Source of the DNA: Aporophyla lueneburgensis
Taxonomy: Eukaryota; Arthropoda; Insecta; Lepidoptera; Noctuidae
Reading direction: 5' to 3'
Length of the DNA stretch: 64,000 nucleotides
Assembly (NCBI GenBank): GCA_932294355.1
Contig: OW028759.1
Span: forward strand, 11,547,257 to 11,611,256
Part shown: positions 50,201 to 58,728 of the stretch, one piece after another
How positions within the stretch are numbered: the stretch's first letter is position 1
How the letters are laid out: every line of letters starts with the position of its first letter
Program-made: the position numbers and the translations under genes
Notes under the pieces: model-generated
Told to the model about the DNA's origin: nothing
Database searches by the model: none
Seen by the model: only the letters and a program-made list of their open reading frames with translations

Positions 50201-53200
50201 CAAATGTCCACAAGGTTCTATCCTGATGTCTTTGTCGTTCTCCGCACAGATCTTACATAACTGGAACGTGCTACCTGGAAATTGGAAGACATTTTATCAG
50301 ATTAAAAAGACTAGTATAAAAATATTTTGTTTGGGACACTCAAAAGTCAACAGTAAAAAAGATGAAATTAACATAAAAAATATGCTCAAGAAAAAAAAAC
50401 AATATAGTTTAAAAACATGCTTTCATAGAAACCCAAAATAATATGAAGAAAATAATGGGAGAAAGAATGGGTTGCTTTTTGAAGTATTTTTGATTGATAT
50501 CTAGCACCCTACGTTTTCTTTTTCCAATTGTTTAGTTCGGCTAGCTACAAAATAGTTTTTTTTTTGGTATCCTAGTGATCCTGGCCAGGATAATGGCACA
50601 AATATGAAACGACTAGCTTCTGCCCGCGACTTCGTCCGCGTTAAATTTCTTGTTCCACCGCCCTTCCCGTCGCGTCGAATCGCCTACCCATGCGATTTTC
50701 CCCGTTTTCGCAACATTTTTCATTACTGCTCCGCTCCTCTTGGTTGCAGCGTGATGTTATATAGCCTTCCTCGATAAATAGGCTACCCAACACAAAAAGA
50801 TTTTTTCAATTCGGACCAGTAGTTCCTGAGAATAGCGCGTTCAATCAAACAAATAAACAAACTCTTCAGCTTTATAATATTAGTATAGATTGTATTATTA
50901 TCGGTCCTTGGTAAGTGTACAGTTTCAAATTAATCCAAAGTTTTAAAAGGGGATGAACATCACATTCAAAGATTCCTTTACATACAAACATACCAAGCTA
51001 ATAAAAGACCTGTGCGACACCAAAAAGGATACTTCAGCATAATGCTGTGATATTTAAAACCTATTAGGGCCCATCTTATTACTAGGGTAACATTATCTAT
51101 ATACCTGCCAGGATCGCGGATTTTGTTTGAAAGAGTTACCGTGGCCCTGGTGTAGGCAACTGAAGGAACACGGGTGGGTTTTAGTCAGTAAAACTCTGAC
51201 ACGCCCTTCCGCTCCACCCAGAGCGATGATGCCTTCATTTGATGATTTCCCACCCAAAAACAATGGTAACTTTAGAAGGATTACTAACCCATTTCACAAT
51301 ACAACTCGTACTGTTCCTGTGTGACTGTGATATGATCTTCAGCTGGTGATATGATGGCGCTGCTTAAATCCGGGTTCACGTCCCGCCCGTCTGGATATAG
51401 GTAGCTGAAAGCATAGTATGGGCTTTTTTTATTGCTAGGGTAATCCAAATTGTTTTGGTATTCTTAGCTGTTAGGAAACTTTATTGAGAACCTAGGAAAA
51501 GTAGACTTTTGACGCACAAATAATATTTCATTACAGTAGAATCGGGCTGTGAAAATGTTTAAAAATCGATCAGAAGATTCTGGGTAATGAAGGCATGCAA
51601 AATTCATCTATACTTTGATTAGTTACCCGTCAACTAATCGCAACCTGACTTGACAGCAGATTTACTGATCTGCAACTTGATTGTGTTACAATCATCACTG
51701 TACAATGGTAAGACTGGCTGTGACTTTTGGGCTGCTAAAGACCCGTAAAAACTGTCACAAAAATCCACAAATGACAACCGGGACCAACGGCTTTACGTGT
51801 TTTCCGAAGCGCGGAGGACTCTTCGCACGTGAAGAAAGATGGTCACCCATCCACGGGACAACCGCAGCAAGGGTAGCTTATCCTGAACGATGCGACCAGC
51901 GGCTGTCTTTTCTTACCCACAAAAGCCCCTTCCTCCAGTACAATCCTTTCCAAATATAATAAATACTTAACAAATAAAAATCGTATAAACTTACAATCCC
52001 TCTCGGTATCCGTCTAGTAATGCTTGCACTAAGCTCTTGTTCTGCGGTATTGTCTGCAGGATCTCTCCGTCGACCGTGACGTACCCTATCGCCCATTGGC
52101 CGAGTCGTGTACATGATAACCTGGAAATAGAAGGTGATTGGTTAAAATAACTGTTTAAAAAAGCGATAAGAAGTTTAGTTTGGTGAAAGCGCATTTCGCT
52201 GTTAACTAAAAATATCATCACTCTTATATTCCTCGAAAAGAAAGGCTGAAGTTTCACCAGTCTTATTTTACTTTCACGAGACTTCGACACCTTGTCAGGG
52301 CCCAAAAGTCTAGACTCCGGGGATTAAACATTTTCTAGTGGAAAAGCTCAAACTGGTTACAGGCTCATAATTCATTGTTTTAAAAGAAATGAAATGTTTA
52401 TTTATGTTAGTAGATTTAAGGCACTTTAACACATCAATATTTAAAAAAAAATGATGGGGCCGGCTTTTCCTCTCTGATTGTTCCCTGAGAAGAAACGCCG
52501 AAACAAACTCAATGGTTTCTTTTAAAGTCCAAACATTATATTATTAGAATTGTATGTGAGTCTAACAATGCAGGGCTATGTCTGGAAGAGCCTTTTGAAG
52601 AAAGAGCCATAGCAGCTTTGAGCTGACCTGTCCCAAAAGACTCATCAGTTAATTCTATTACTCGTGCCGATACAGAAGCATCATATATCATCATATTCAT
52701 TTCAGCCAGAAGACATCTATTACTGGACTTAAGCCTCCCCAAAGCACCGCCACTTCGACCGGTTCTGTGCTTCTCGCATCTAGCGGATTCCTGCAACCTT
52801 CACCAGGTCATCCGTCCATCTGTGGGAGGCCTTCCAACGCTAAGTCTTCCAGTATGCATAATATATGGCAATATATGGAGCAATAGTCTTTTAAAACCAT
52901 TTTTAATCGAAGCTCCCATAAATTGATATTATAACAATGCATTATTTGGATCCATATAAGTAAAACCACAACCACCTACACAGTTCAAGTTCAAACCAAT
53001 ATGGAGTGGGTGTCCAGTGTCCAATATTAAAGATAGGTATTTATCAGTTCGACCAGACTCACATGACTGACAAACGCGGTTAAAGGTCAATCCGACCCCA
53101 ACTTATTTGGTATAGCCGTTGCATTTCAGGTGTACGGAAAATTGGCACGTGTGGCAACGTTCAATTCAATTTGGACCCTATTTGCTTGTTGATAGGTTAC

Positions 53201-56109
53201 AATTTCCATTATTTTGCTGATGGATTTTGAGCTGAGCGCGTTAAAATTGACATATGTGAAACGCTAACCTTAATTCAATTTGAACCGTATTTCGATGTCC
53301 ATTAGTGATACATTTCAGCGAGCTGCCGTAGAATTTGAGCTCAATTTGTTAATAGATTAATAATGATAGGTGTCACTTTGCTAGATAACGGTTTTCAGTG
53401 AATGGACTATATTTGGAAACCGACATTATTAATGTTTCGGTGAAATTATGACAGGAATGATTAATAGTTGGGACGTAAAGCGAATTTTAAACGTTCTGTC
53501 GATGAGATTTCAAAGTGATTGAAATGTCATGTTTGTATAGTTGAATTGTTGTTTATTTTATATTGTTGGATTATTAATGCGAACTAAACCTAGTCATAAC
53601 GGCCGCGAAGGGCCGTAGCGTACAGAGAAGTGCGTCGCTTCCTGCCTAAATTTGCGCTACCCCTAAAGCATAATCAGCCTATAGATATTGTTCCCACTGC
53701 TGGGACACAGGCCTCCTTTCGGTGAGAGGGCGTGGCCCGTAATCTAACACACGGCCCCAGTAGATGTGCGGGCTGGTAGATGTCACGCCTTCGAATATTC
53801 GGTTTTAGGACACGTCGGTTTCCTCAAGATGTTTTCTTTCACTGTTTTGAGAGCAGTGGTGATTGAATTATTTACACTAACTGAACTTTTTTTGTGGCTG
53901 GGAAAACATCAAATGACGTCTCCCGCTCTGGGTGGAGCAGAAAACCCACCCGTGTAACTTCAGTTGCCTATATGCCATGGCCACGGTAACTCTTTCGACC
54001 AAATCTCGCGACCCAGTTTTGCTGACATTTCTTGTGAATTCACGACCTACAACAGCTCGTAAGTCGGGACTGATACCACTGGGCCACGACTGGTCTAGCC
54101 TTAAAGGTCAGCATTTAATAACGAAAACAAACAAGAACGTTTTTTCTTAGAAATAAAAAGGTATTAAAACCAGGTCTCCTAGGACGCATTGCAAATAAAT
54201 ACCACGAAGGTTGCGTTAGCTCTCTATCGTTGGAAATTCCATAGTTTGCTGAAGTTTTATCGATATTTCCAACAATAAAGAGCACTGGAATGGCGAAAAT
54301 GGAATTCCATTTCTAGCTAAAGCTTTATCGATAATTCTGTGTAAAGGTGGTGAAGCGGGCTCATTTTCGTGTACATCAAAAGCATGCTCCGGATTTTACA
54401 TCTGCTAAGCCGCTTATAGTCACCATCATCTGCCTAGCATTTTTACCAACTATTTTGGGGTCGGCTTCCAGTTACTACGTAACACGCTTTCAGACTTTCG
54501 GGCTAATGACGACTCGAATGACTGACACAGATCCACGAAAGACAGCCGGGATCAACGGCTTAACGTGCTTTCCGAGACACGGAGGGGTTTAAGTATGTGA
54601 AGATGGTGTCCCATGCATGGACCAAACACGGCATGCGTATCTTAACCTGCCACGAGCCCCTCATGACACCCAATTACATATGAGATTACCCCGCATTCGA
54701 AAGGCTGTCACCAAATATAGACGGATCGAACTGAAATATCTTTGAAATAGAAAAGAGTATGCTTAAAGTTAGATCTGGTTTGTTCATGTTTACAGGATGA
54801 TTTTACAAGGCAGATGTTAGTGGAAACGCTGGGACGACGCTCTAGGATATACCACCTTATTGGACCTTATTGGTGAGGTTCTTCGGAAAGGTCAGGCGCG
54901 TAGTACTCCCAAATGGCGAGCGTGTATGACCAAATGTAAAAACCAGCGTGAAAGGATACCGTGGCCCTGGCATATGGGTAACTGAAGGAACACGGGTGGG
55001 TTTTATTCAGTAAAAGTCTGACATGCGCTCCGCCCAGAGCGGGAGAAGTCATTTGATGATGTCCCATTCAAAAAAAAAAAAAAGCGTGAACGGAGTACGT
55101 GAGGATCTTAGCAGGTGCTGTTTTGTCAGTTTCTGCCTACCCCCATGGGATGAAGGTGTAAGTTCGTGTATATCCCTGGGGCCGAAAGAGTTACACAGAA
55201 GGTACGAACTTCGGTCAGATCGACGAGTCTACAGATTAAACTGACCAAGTATAGGTAGTATTAGGAAGCTTAGACCTGACTCACCTAAACACATAACTGC
55301 CAGCCTTATGGATGTACTTCTGGAGCCTCGCCTTGACCTCGTCGTACGTGAGAAACGCCACGTATCCAGGATGCGTGACCGCCAGCAGTTGCCAGTTGCG
55401 GAGTAACGTGCTCCAGGGCTGAAATAACCTGGAATTGTTTAGCACAAGTGTTAACAAAAGAGCAGAACCATGTGTTGCTGGGGAGTTGCGCCATTTCTAC
55501 TTCCCAGCTAAAGCACTAGGAAGTGGTGAAGGGCGGGCGGTTTGGGAGACTATCTTATGTAATTTTGACGTTCGAAGTGCTGATTTTCAGCCTTATTTGA
55601 ATAAATGACTTGATTTTGTTACAAATATTGAGAACATCATATCCGGTTTCAAAGTTAATTCATGCTGTTTCGTTGCGATTTGAAAGGTTACCAAATGGCT
55701 ACCATTAAATTTAGTCGAATCTGGCATTTTAAATAAGGTCTAAAGTTAGTATCGCTTAAACCGTGAGGTGTTGCAGGTGTCAAGGTTCGGGTGTGGCACT
55801 TATCAGGTTTCATAAGGAGGATTCCGTTTGTTTATCAAATGATTACGTTAAATACACAAGAAGCCTAGGCTATGATATTAAACGGTGGGCTCAAGACCTT
55901 CAAGGTAGGATAAACTTGGCAACCATTTTTGTACTCCAAAAATAACACAGTACATCACTTACCTCGTGAAAACATCAAACTCAAAGTTAGATATGAAGTC
56001 GTTACACGTGAGATCTATGGTGGTCTTTAGCGCCATCGTCTCCAACCCTGATGATATGGGATGCACGTTGTTTAGCTCCTCGCGGAAAATCTTCCAAGGG
56101 ACCAGGGTG
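29078..56109 (-). CDS. Cbl: E3 ubiquitin-protein ligase Cbl (partial, lacks N-terminus)
   Basis: Twelve exons with consistent phases encode the last 743 residues. Cbl binds phosphorylated receptor tyrosine kinases and tags them with ubiquitin for down-regulation. Visible in order: EF-hand (loop from Asp32, DLTCNDFISNFEF), SH2 with the phosphotyrosine Arg97 (RLSCTR) and Gly109, linker helix with Tyr171 and Tyr174 (QEQYELYCEM), C3HC4 RING with ligands C184, C187, C199, H201, C204, C207, C220, C223, a long proline-rich tail, and UBA at about 697-737. PPLPPRK at 357-363 is an SH3-ligand motif; YENV (658) and YENI (693) are possible SH2 docking sites. The 4-helix part before TLVPWK was not found in 56.1-64.0 kb. 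The order and residues match insect long-form Cbl; the RH-repeat tail is unusual. Confidence 0.96.
29381..29625 (+). mobile_element. tRNA-derived SINE, family 2, in the last Cbl intron
   Basis: The head has A-box TTAGTCTAGTGGTTAGTG and B-box GGTTCGATTCCCACCC. The body (GTGTGATGAGCACAATCATT) and the end GTTGTGTTGGTTGTCCCACG are not tRNA. The head differs from family 1, so it derives from another tRNA. Confidence 0.8.
30238..30545 (+). repeat. Dispersed repeat, copy in Cbl last intron
   Basis: Shares long blocks with 42590-42885 and 45905-46175, for example GTGACAAATGCGTGC, GATCCACTCAATCTGTG and AGACTGTGACCTCTGAG. All three lie in Cbl introns in the same orientation. Type unknown. Confidence 0.75.
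30656..31388 (-). CDS. Cbl: Cbl exon, proline-rich and RH-repeat tail
   Basis: Acceptor ATTTCAG, donor GTGAGT. The 244 codons begin VPPDPRAFEKPRRACTP and PLPAPPPERPHTPTP, then carry about a dozen RH-containing repeats (RHIPD, RHMPE, RHVPE, RHVQT, RHLPV), then LPPERPPDKPERI and DPPYENVAVEKNELAVL. It is highly charged and likely disordered. Long open frames on the opposite strand here are shadows of this codon bias. Confidence 0.88.
31606..31721 (-). CDS. Cbl: Cbl exon, SSLEPEPDSRHRLTS region
   Basis: Acceptor TTTTCAG, donor GTACCT. Encodes EPRRRSSLEPEPDSRHRLTS and IITGSTETITGLIDTRHE. RRRSS is a basophilic kinase-type site. Phase matches the neighbours. Confidence 0.82.
32149..32285 (+). repeat. 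Dispersed repeat (GTGGCCCT...GGAACACGGG family)
   Basis: Blocks ACCGTGGCCCT, GGCAACTGAAGGAACACGGG and TCAGTAAAAGTCTGACACG recur at 51110-51240 and 54950-55070, and inverted at 53905-54035. Confidence 0.7.
32875..33163 (-). mobile_element. Nonautonomous Helitron, copy 1
   Basis: On the minus strand it starts TCTATACTAATACAG and AAGCTGAAGAGTTT and ends with the hairpin-like CGCAGATGAAGTCGCG followed by GGCAGAAGCTAG. TC start, CTAG end and a hairpin just before the end fit Helitrons. No helicase is encoded. Confidence 0.8.
33195..33640 (-). pseudogene. LINE reverse-transcriptase fragment (Jockey-like)
   Basis: The minus-strand frame 33387-33623 contains GILCDLSKAFDCVNHDTL, the RT motif around the first catalytic Asp. 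Further on, in another frame, ARGVPQGSILSPFLFF gives the next RT motif. Stops and a frameshift break it. It lies in the Cbl intron. Confidence 0.8.
33781..33880 (-). pseudogene. Cbl: Decayed duplicate of part of the adjacent Cbl exon
   Basis: Read on the minus strand, it encodes SRNSPRAVTRIPQPAKNAYW and ELKTTPRKS, matching SPRAPRRAPQPAENAYGELR plus PPRKS in the exon just upstream. It sits immediately after that exon's donor, in another frame, and ends in TAA. It has an acceptor-like CATACAG before it, but the phase does not fit. Confidence 0.75.
33892..34135 (-). CDS. Cbl: Cbl exon, Ala/Pro-rich with PPLPPRK
   Basis: Acceptor CCTAACAG, donor GTAAGT. Encodes DWAEFNAATSTIAALLPTVR, SPGASPRHSPRAPRRAPQPA, ENAYGELRAPPLPPRK and SLSPAENVIVAASS. 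PPLPPRK is a class II-like SH3 ligand, where adaptor proteins could bind. The exon is GC-rich against its AT-rich introns. Confidence 0.88.
34740..35560 (-). pseudogene. LINE pol C-terminal fragment (RTE-like)
   Basis: On the minus strand: HQGSVLSPFLFTVVFEVV, then LLMYADDIAPVGTDWEQL with the RT catalytic YADD, then GLKLNVAKTEYLAC. Beyond it, frames with stops run down to about 34740 and keep pieces such as RQAPAEGEDPKLMAG. It is a dead copy in the largest Cbl intron. Confidence 0.85.
35940..36215 (+). mobile_element. LINE 3' fragment
   Basis: A frame reads RRRSPRKKRWRGDLVA, then after stops GGVAGRTVPG-type sequence; GGGGCGGACTGTGCCCGG marks the tail. It is related in pattern to the fragment at 60054-60253. 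Confidence 0.6.
36640..36804 (+). mobile_element. Helitron-like remnant, second family
   Basis: CGATTTTGATGGACTTTCAC is followed by a near-palindrome (CGGGAACACGTTCCCG) and ends GACACAGCTAG|T. The left limit is not clear. Confidence 0.4.
38597..38823 (+). mobile_element. 5'-truncated SINE family 1 with 12-bp target duplication
   Basis: The body (38609-38811) matches the copy at 2309 closely but lacks the tRNA head, beginning at GGTTGGGCAAAG. It is bounded by perfect ATTATTGATCAA duplications at 38597-38608 and 38812-38823. This clearly marks a retroposition event. Confidence 0.88.
39045..39998. repeat. 39-bp minisatellite array, about 17-20 units
   Basis: The unit is like GGACAGGCCAGAGATCAAAA then CCGTTTTTTAAATTTAAAA, with variable spacing. 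It is interrupted by a MITE at 39306-39553. On the minus strand, regular units translate as a 13-residue repeat (NLKNGFELRPVVL), now broken. Confidence 0.85.
39306..39553. mobile_element. MITE copy 2 inside the minisatellite
   Basis: Nearly identical to the left and right parts of 27848-28206, but missing the central ~110 bases. It splits the 39-bp array, so it is younger than the array. Confidence 0.8.
40830..40963 (+). pseudogene. LINE ORF C-terminal fragment
   Basis: The frame reads NIAIQRGNAASLLDTFPSDS then DVDEYFDA and TAA. This resembles the C-terminus of a lepidopteran endonuclease-reverse transcriptase ORF. Upstream frames are broken. Confidence 0.55.
41052..41524 (+). mobile_element. 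Nonautonomous Helitron, copy 2 (longest)
   Basis: Starts TCTATACTAATATTATAAAG after an A and ends GCAGAAGCTAG before a T. The hairpin GCGGACGAAGTCGCGG lies ten bases before the end. It carries a 170-base internal segment absent from the other copies. Confidence 0.85.
42590..42885 (+). repeat. Dispersed repeat, second copy
   Basis: Matches 30238-30545 over most of its length, including TTTACAAACCCAGTTACAGA near its end. Confidence 0.75.
43332..43788. mobile_element. hAT-like MITE with GGATAC-rich ends
   Basis: Ends TAGCGATGTGCCGGATA and ATACGGCGCATCACTA are inverted with few mismatches. Both ends are rich in GCGGATACGGAT words, as in the element at 27671. A GC-rich insert (43441-43620) sits inside. 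No clear target duplication. Confidence 0.65.
44311..44376. repeat. Perfect 31-bp hairpin
   Basis: Arms 44311-44341 and 44346-44376 are exact reverse complements with a 4-base loop (ACCC). The arm begins AGCTGTTTCGCG. It lies in the 12-kb Cbl intron. Confidence 0.93.
45440..45735 (+). repeat. Lepidopteran dispersed repeat (TTGGGATTGGCTTCCAGTCT)
   Basis: Contains CCCAATATAGTTGGGATTGG, TGCATGCTGAATACCAGT, and TTTAACGTGCTTTCCGAAGC. Related copies at 51740-51905 and 54417-54595. Type not known to me. Confidence 0.65.
45905..46175 (+). repeat. Dispersed repeat, third copy
   Basis: Matches 30238-30545, ending just upstream (in + coordinates) of the Cbl exon at 46237. Confidence 0.7.
46237..46328 (-). 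CDS. Cbl: Cbl exon, GVDVTISGGANGW region
   Basis: Acceptor ATTTCCAG, donor GAG|GTAAAA. Encodes VDVTISGGANGWAHRNTTF and NGLTDDIDDAE. Ends in phase 0. It is part of the linker after the RING. Confidence 0.82.
46388..46760 (-). mobile_element. LINE 3' fragment
   Basis: The minus strand encodes NVLEWRPYTGRRTVGKPPTR and WTDDLVKASG, typical of endonuclease-reverse transcriptase C-termini, and then the tail GGGGAGGCCTATGTCCAGCA. A more decayed relative is at 52690-52860. Confidence 0.75.
46771..47070 (+). mobile_element. Nonautonomous Helitron, copy 3
   Basis: TCTATACTAATATTATAAAG start, GCAGAAGCTAG end, and the same CGCGGACGAAGTCGCG hairpin. It landed beside the LINE fragment at 46388-46760. Confidence 0.85.
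47075..47275 (-). mobile_element. Helitron-like repeat, third family
   Basis: The reverse complement shares CTGGACAGATTTTGATTAAA-type and GTGGCGTTGCGATCGAGTTC-type blocks with 59280-59463, and ends at AGCTAG. Confidence 0.55.
47427..47682 (+). mobile_element. Nonautonomous Helitron, copy 4
   Basis: Start TCTATACTAATATTATAAAA, end GCAGAAGCTAG, hairpin GCGGACGAAGTTGCGG with one change. It lies about 260 bases from the Cbl exon at 47947. Confidence 0.8.
47947..48032 (-). CDS. Cbl: Cbl exon, Ser/Gly-rich linker
   Basis: Acceptor ATTACAG, donor GTAAGT. Encodes NTKTAVKQVSSNSSGSSGSS then GSSGCNGS. A simple Ser-Ser-Gly run; length may vary among individuals. Confidence 0.8.
48773..48876 (-). CDS. 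Cbl: Cbl exon, second half of RING
   Basis: Acceptor TGTTTCAG, donor GTAAGT. Encodes DSEGQGCPFCRAEIKGTEQV and VVDAFVPPRPPCSD. The CPFC pair supplies the last two RING zinc ligands. Confidence 0.95.
48926..49328. mobile_element. MITE with ~65-bp inverted repeats
   Basis: Arms 48926-48988 and 49269-49328 (AAGGTGTATCTATTC...) match with about one mismatch and a 3-base gap further in. The flanks are ATATA on both sides, so the target duplication is unclear (TA or longer). It sits 50 bases from the Cbl RING exon. Confidence 0.8.
49412..49652. repeat. Inverted repeat pair, 12 bp
   Basis: CGTAGCATGACC (49412-49423) and GGTCATGCTACG (49641-49652) face each other; a possible small MITE next to the previous one. 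Confidence 0.5.
50168..50274 (-). CDS. Cbl: Cbl exon, first half of RING
   Basis: Acceptor TTTCCAG, donor GTAAGT. Encodes STFQLCKICAENDKDIRIEP and CGHLLCTPCLTAWQI. It contains six RING ligands and the E2-binding Trp (TAW). Confidence 0.96.
50530..51000 (-). repeat. Dispersed intronic repeat, copy 3, split by a Helitron
   Basis: 50530-50612 and 50890-51000 together match the reverse complement of 2040-2290. The join falls exactly at the Helitron ends (ATGGCACAAAT | TTGTATTATTATC). Confidence 0.7.
50613..50889 (-). mobile_element. Nonautonomous Helitron, copy 5
   Basis: Minus strand start TCTATACTAATATTATAAAG, end GCAGAAGCTAG, with the usual hairpin. It is inserted in the older repeat above. 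Confidence 0.85.
51110..51240 (+). repeat. Dispersed repeat (GTGGCCCT family) beside a Cbl exon
   Basis: ACCGTGGCCCTGGTGTAGGC and GAAGGAACACGGGTGGGTTT match 32149-32285. It ends about 50 bases from the exon at 51289. Confidence 0.7.
51289..51404 (-). CDS. Cbl: Cbl exon, end of SH2 and linker helix
   Basis: Acceptor TTTCAG, donor GTTAGT. Encodes YLYPDGRDVNPDLSSAIISP and AEDHITVTQEQYELYCEM. Tyr174 is the equivalent of the linker Tyr whose phosphorylation activates Cbl in vertebrates. Confidence 0.95.
51740..51905 (+). repeat. Decayed copy of the 45.4-kb repeat
   Basis: Blocks GACAACCGGGACCAACGGCT and TTACGTGTTTTCCGAAGCGC match. It ends some 90 bases from the exon at 51995. Confidence 0.55.
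51995..52120 (-). CDS. Cbl: Cbl exon, SH2 core
   Basis: Acceptor ATTTCCAG, donor GTAAGT. Encodes LSCTRLGQWAIGYVTVDGEI and LQTIPQNKSLVQALLDGYRE. It completes the phosphotyrosine-binding Arg codon split with the previous exon. Confidence 0.96.
52690..52860 (-). mobile_element. LINE 3' fragment, decayed
   Basis: Same pattern as 46388-46760 (CACCAGGTCATCCGTCCATC, GGGAGGCCTTCCAACG) with more changes. Confidence 0.6.
53682..53900 (-). mobile_element. SINE-like repeat, reverse copy
   Basis: TTCCCACTGCTGGGACACAG then GCCTCC and the block CGGTTTCCTCAAGATGTTTT match the element at 27408 in reverse. Confidence 0.6.
53905..54035 (-). repeat. Dispersed repeat (GTGGCCCT family), reverse copy
   Basis: The reverse complement includes GCCACGGTAAC-type block (ATGGCCACGGTAACTCTTTC on +) and CTCTGGGTGGAGCAGAAAAC. 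Confidence 0.6.
54417..54595 (+). repeat. Copy of the 45.4-kb repeat
   Basis: CATCATCTGCCTAGCATTTT, TTTGGGGTCGGCTTCCAGTT and CTTAACGTGCTTTCCGAGAC. Confidence 0.65.
54950..55070 (+). repeat. Dispersed repeat (GTGGCCCT family), copy 4
   Basis: GATACCGTGGCCCTGGCATA and AACACGGGTGGGTTTTATTC match the other copies. It ends in a long A run. Confidence 0.65.
55285..55428 (-). CDS. Cbl: Cbl exon, EF-hand/SH2 joint
   Basis: Acceptor AATTCCAG, donor GTGAGT. Encodes LFQPWSTLLRNWQLLAVTHP and GYVAFLTYDEVKARLQKYIH, KAGSYVF. An in-frame CAG nine bases in could act as another acceptor but would remove LFQ, which is conserved. Confidence 0.95.
55963..56109 (-). CDS. Cbl: Cbl exon, EF-hand (first exon seen in the window)
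   Basis: Acceptor TGTCCACAG, donor GTAAGT. Encodes TLVPWKIFREELNNVHPISS, GLETMALKTTIDLTCN and DFISNFEFDVFTR. Begins one base into a codon, so an upstream exon must exist. Confidence 0.95.
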
Positions 56110-58300
56110 CTGTGGACAAAAGAAAAGTTCAGGTTAGATATATTTTTAACATCCAACGGCATGGTGCCACGCGCAACAAAGATGGCGGGAAGAGCCTGTC
56201 GCTTATAGACGGGATTGACCCAGTATTGAGGATCGATGAAAAAAAAAAACTAAGCAAATAAAACAATGGGTGAAGAAAGAAAGAAAATAAATTTATTGGA
56301 ACCAGGTCAAGTCACACAATATTCACACAATACAGAAAAAACTTAAAATAATATTGTGTGCCTCACGGCTACGTAAAACAGGCCCATTACAGCATACCAG
56401 ACCACTAGTGCCTGACGCTGCGTTTCAACTAGAATAAGTGGTGAAGTCTCCTAGAACCTATCAGTTTTTAATGCTAAAATGATCACCATTTTATATAAGT
56501 ATATAATATAAGAGTATATAATCTTAAGTACAGTCTCCACGAAAGAACAAAAGAACGAGCTCGCGAGATTAATCTACGTTGGCTTAATCTGCAAAGCTGG
56601 AGTAATCTTGTTGCATCGTACAAGAGGCTCACTCTGCGACGGATCACGATCTACGTAAAACCTCTCCACTGGACTGGCGTTTTTAAGCTTAGCTCGTGAG
56701 TCTATATATACCACGAAGCTGGTTAAATTAGATAACTAGCTGCAAGGATAAACTTGGACACGAAATTAAATGACTAAGCCCAGAGGATCTTCGGATCTTT
56801 CACGCAGGTGCCTCAAAATTTGGGTTATCTTCATTCGTTTTGGCCGGACTGCGTTTATTGAAGGAGATTTTCTTAAAAAGTTCAATTTTTTTGCAAGTGT
56901 ACACCACGGCCACACCTGATTATTATCAGAATTTCCTGAATTTTGAAATGGTAACCCTACTCGAAATAAGTTGTATGGTTGAGGATTGGGTACCCTATCT
57001 TACAGACTCAATTTCTTAGCCTCTCCCATTTCCAATACCCCCTCCCTTGTTTCTGCGAAGAGAGGTTGCTTTTTCCCGAGAACAAAACGAACATAAGCAT
57101 ATTATCATGCAGATATTAAGTCTACAAAGGGAGCCGTGACTATTACAAAGTCAAACATCACGCTATGTCTGAATACGTGGTAATCGATAAGTCGAAACGT
57201 GACCGCGCTCTACTATATTGGTGGACTCGACAAAAACAAAAGAAGTACAACATCTGGAGTTTTGTGCCTATGTTCCTGATAAGGCACCTGTGGACAAGAG
57301 AGTAGACCTAGCAGCTAAAAACGACTTTCTGAGAAACGAGTAGCGTGCGCGCAATTCGCTGGCATGTATAAGAACTACGCGTGATGCTTTCAGCGAGTCA
57401 TTTGGCCACCAAGCCAGCCTCGCTAAGCGACCTCTCTCTATGATACCTTATGTCGTTCTTACAGACGCTGCAGACAGTGATCATATATAAATATAATATG
57501 TTTATCTTTTGTACGTTTCTTGCGCAAGAAAATAGGTAGTCGAGTCCTCGTAGGCGGTGGTACAGGAGCCTAAGATAGAAGACCCATTCAGAATCTTAGA
57601 ATGGAAATGCTCAATACGACATTACTCTGATTTGCGTTCGGAGTACTTGGGAATACCACGACACGGATGATGATTCCCACTAAAATCGAAGACGTGGTTT
57701 TCCTAACCTGCAGTTATTTCGAAACGACTTCATGTAAGTTATTTGAGCTTATACAATACACTTTTGCTAAGACGTAAGATACAAGGACAGTCTAGCTCTT
57801 TTCAAGCATTATGTCACACGCTTAAGGGCTCGGCGACGGTCAATCTGTCCATACAAACGTAATACCAAAATCATTTGCAATTGGAGCATATTTCCACCAT
57901 TTTAAGATGATATTCGGCTTTAGACAGTATTTATCTAGGTTATGGTGACGTTTTTTTTAAAAAAAACTGTGCTAAAACGAAGTTTGAGCGAATTGCATTT
58001 CGCACATTTTTACAACATAAATGACATGTTTTCTTTTTGTTTTTTCTGCATTAAAAACAACAATATCTGTAATAATGTTTTATCCATAACACAGCTTATA
58101 TTATCAAGATACTAAAACACGAAAACCAATTTAAAAATCATTAAGTTTTCATTCATCATTTTTGGTATTACGGAACACAGCCAAATTATCATACATTTTC
58201 AATAGCTAATAGTGCTATCGCGTCTCACAAAAATGTCAATGTGTGCACGGTTGCGTACGGCTTGCGGTGGGTGTGTTGTGTATCGCTCGGACATAGATTC
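56110..58300. other. Cbl intron, no feature recognised
   Basis: I saw no exon of the Cbl four-helix region and no clear transposon. A stretch near 57125-57480 is less AT-rich but has no long frame. Confidence 0.4.
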
Positions 58301-58320
58301 ACACTAACGCAACATGCATT

Positions 58321-58728
58321 TTGGGTAGCGGGAAGTTCACTCGGGATGTTTGTTGTCAGTGCGAGACGATTGCCTTACGGTGCGGAGCATACTTTTATTT
58401 GTTTTTCAATTGTATTGTGATATTTCTGACAATATTATTGACCTATGCTATGAACTTGGATTTTGATTTTTCTTGTGACTTGGTATCGAGTACTCTACAT
58501 TCTGACGAACTTTGCTTTGTTTACGGACCTGGATTTATTGTTTACGATTCGGTTTGGCTGCCAACATGGACTCCGAACGTTGGGATGTGTCTCACAGATA
58601 TTATAAGTTACCTGCCTAATATTTTCTTGGCTACTAATTCATCATCATTCATTCATCATCATCATTTCAACCGTAAGACGTCCACTGCTGGACTTAGGCC
58701 TCCCCCAATTTGGGGGGCTTTGCCATAA
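58321..58728 (+). other. Unrecognised open frame fused to a repeat tail
   Basis: The first open codon is TTG at 58321; the first ATG is at 58450. The frame has one hydrophobic segment (YLFFNCIVIFLTILLTYAMN) and a Cys-rich start. From about 58636 it runs into a common repeat (CGTCCACTGCTGGACTTAGG), so its end is not a natural gene end. It may be part of a LINE 5' region; confidence that it is a gene is low. Confidence 0.3.
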
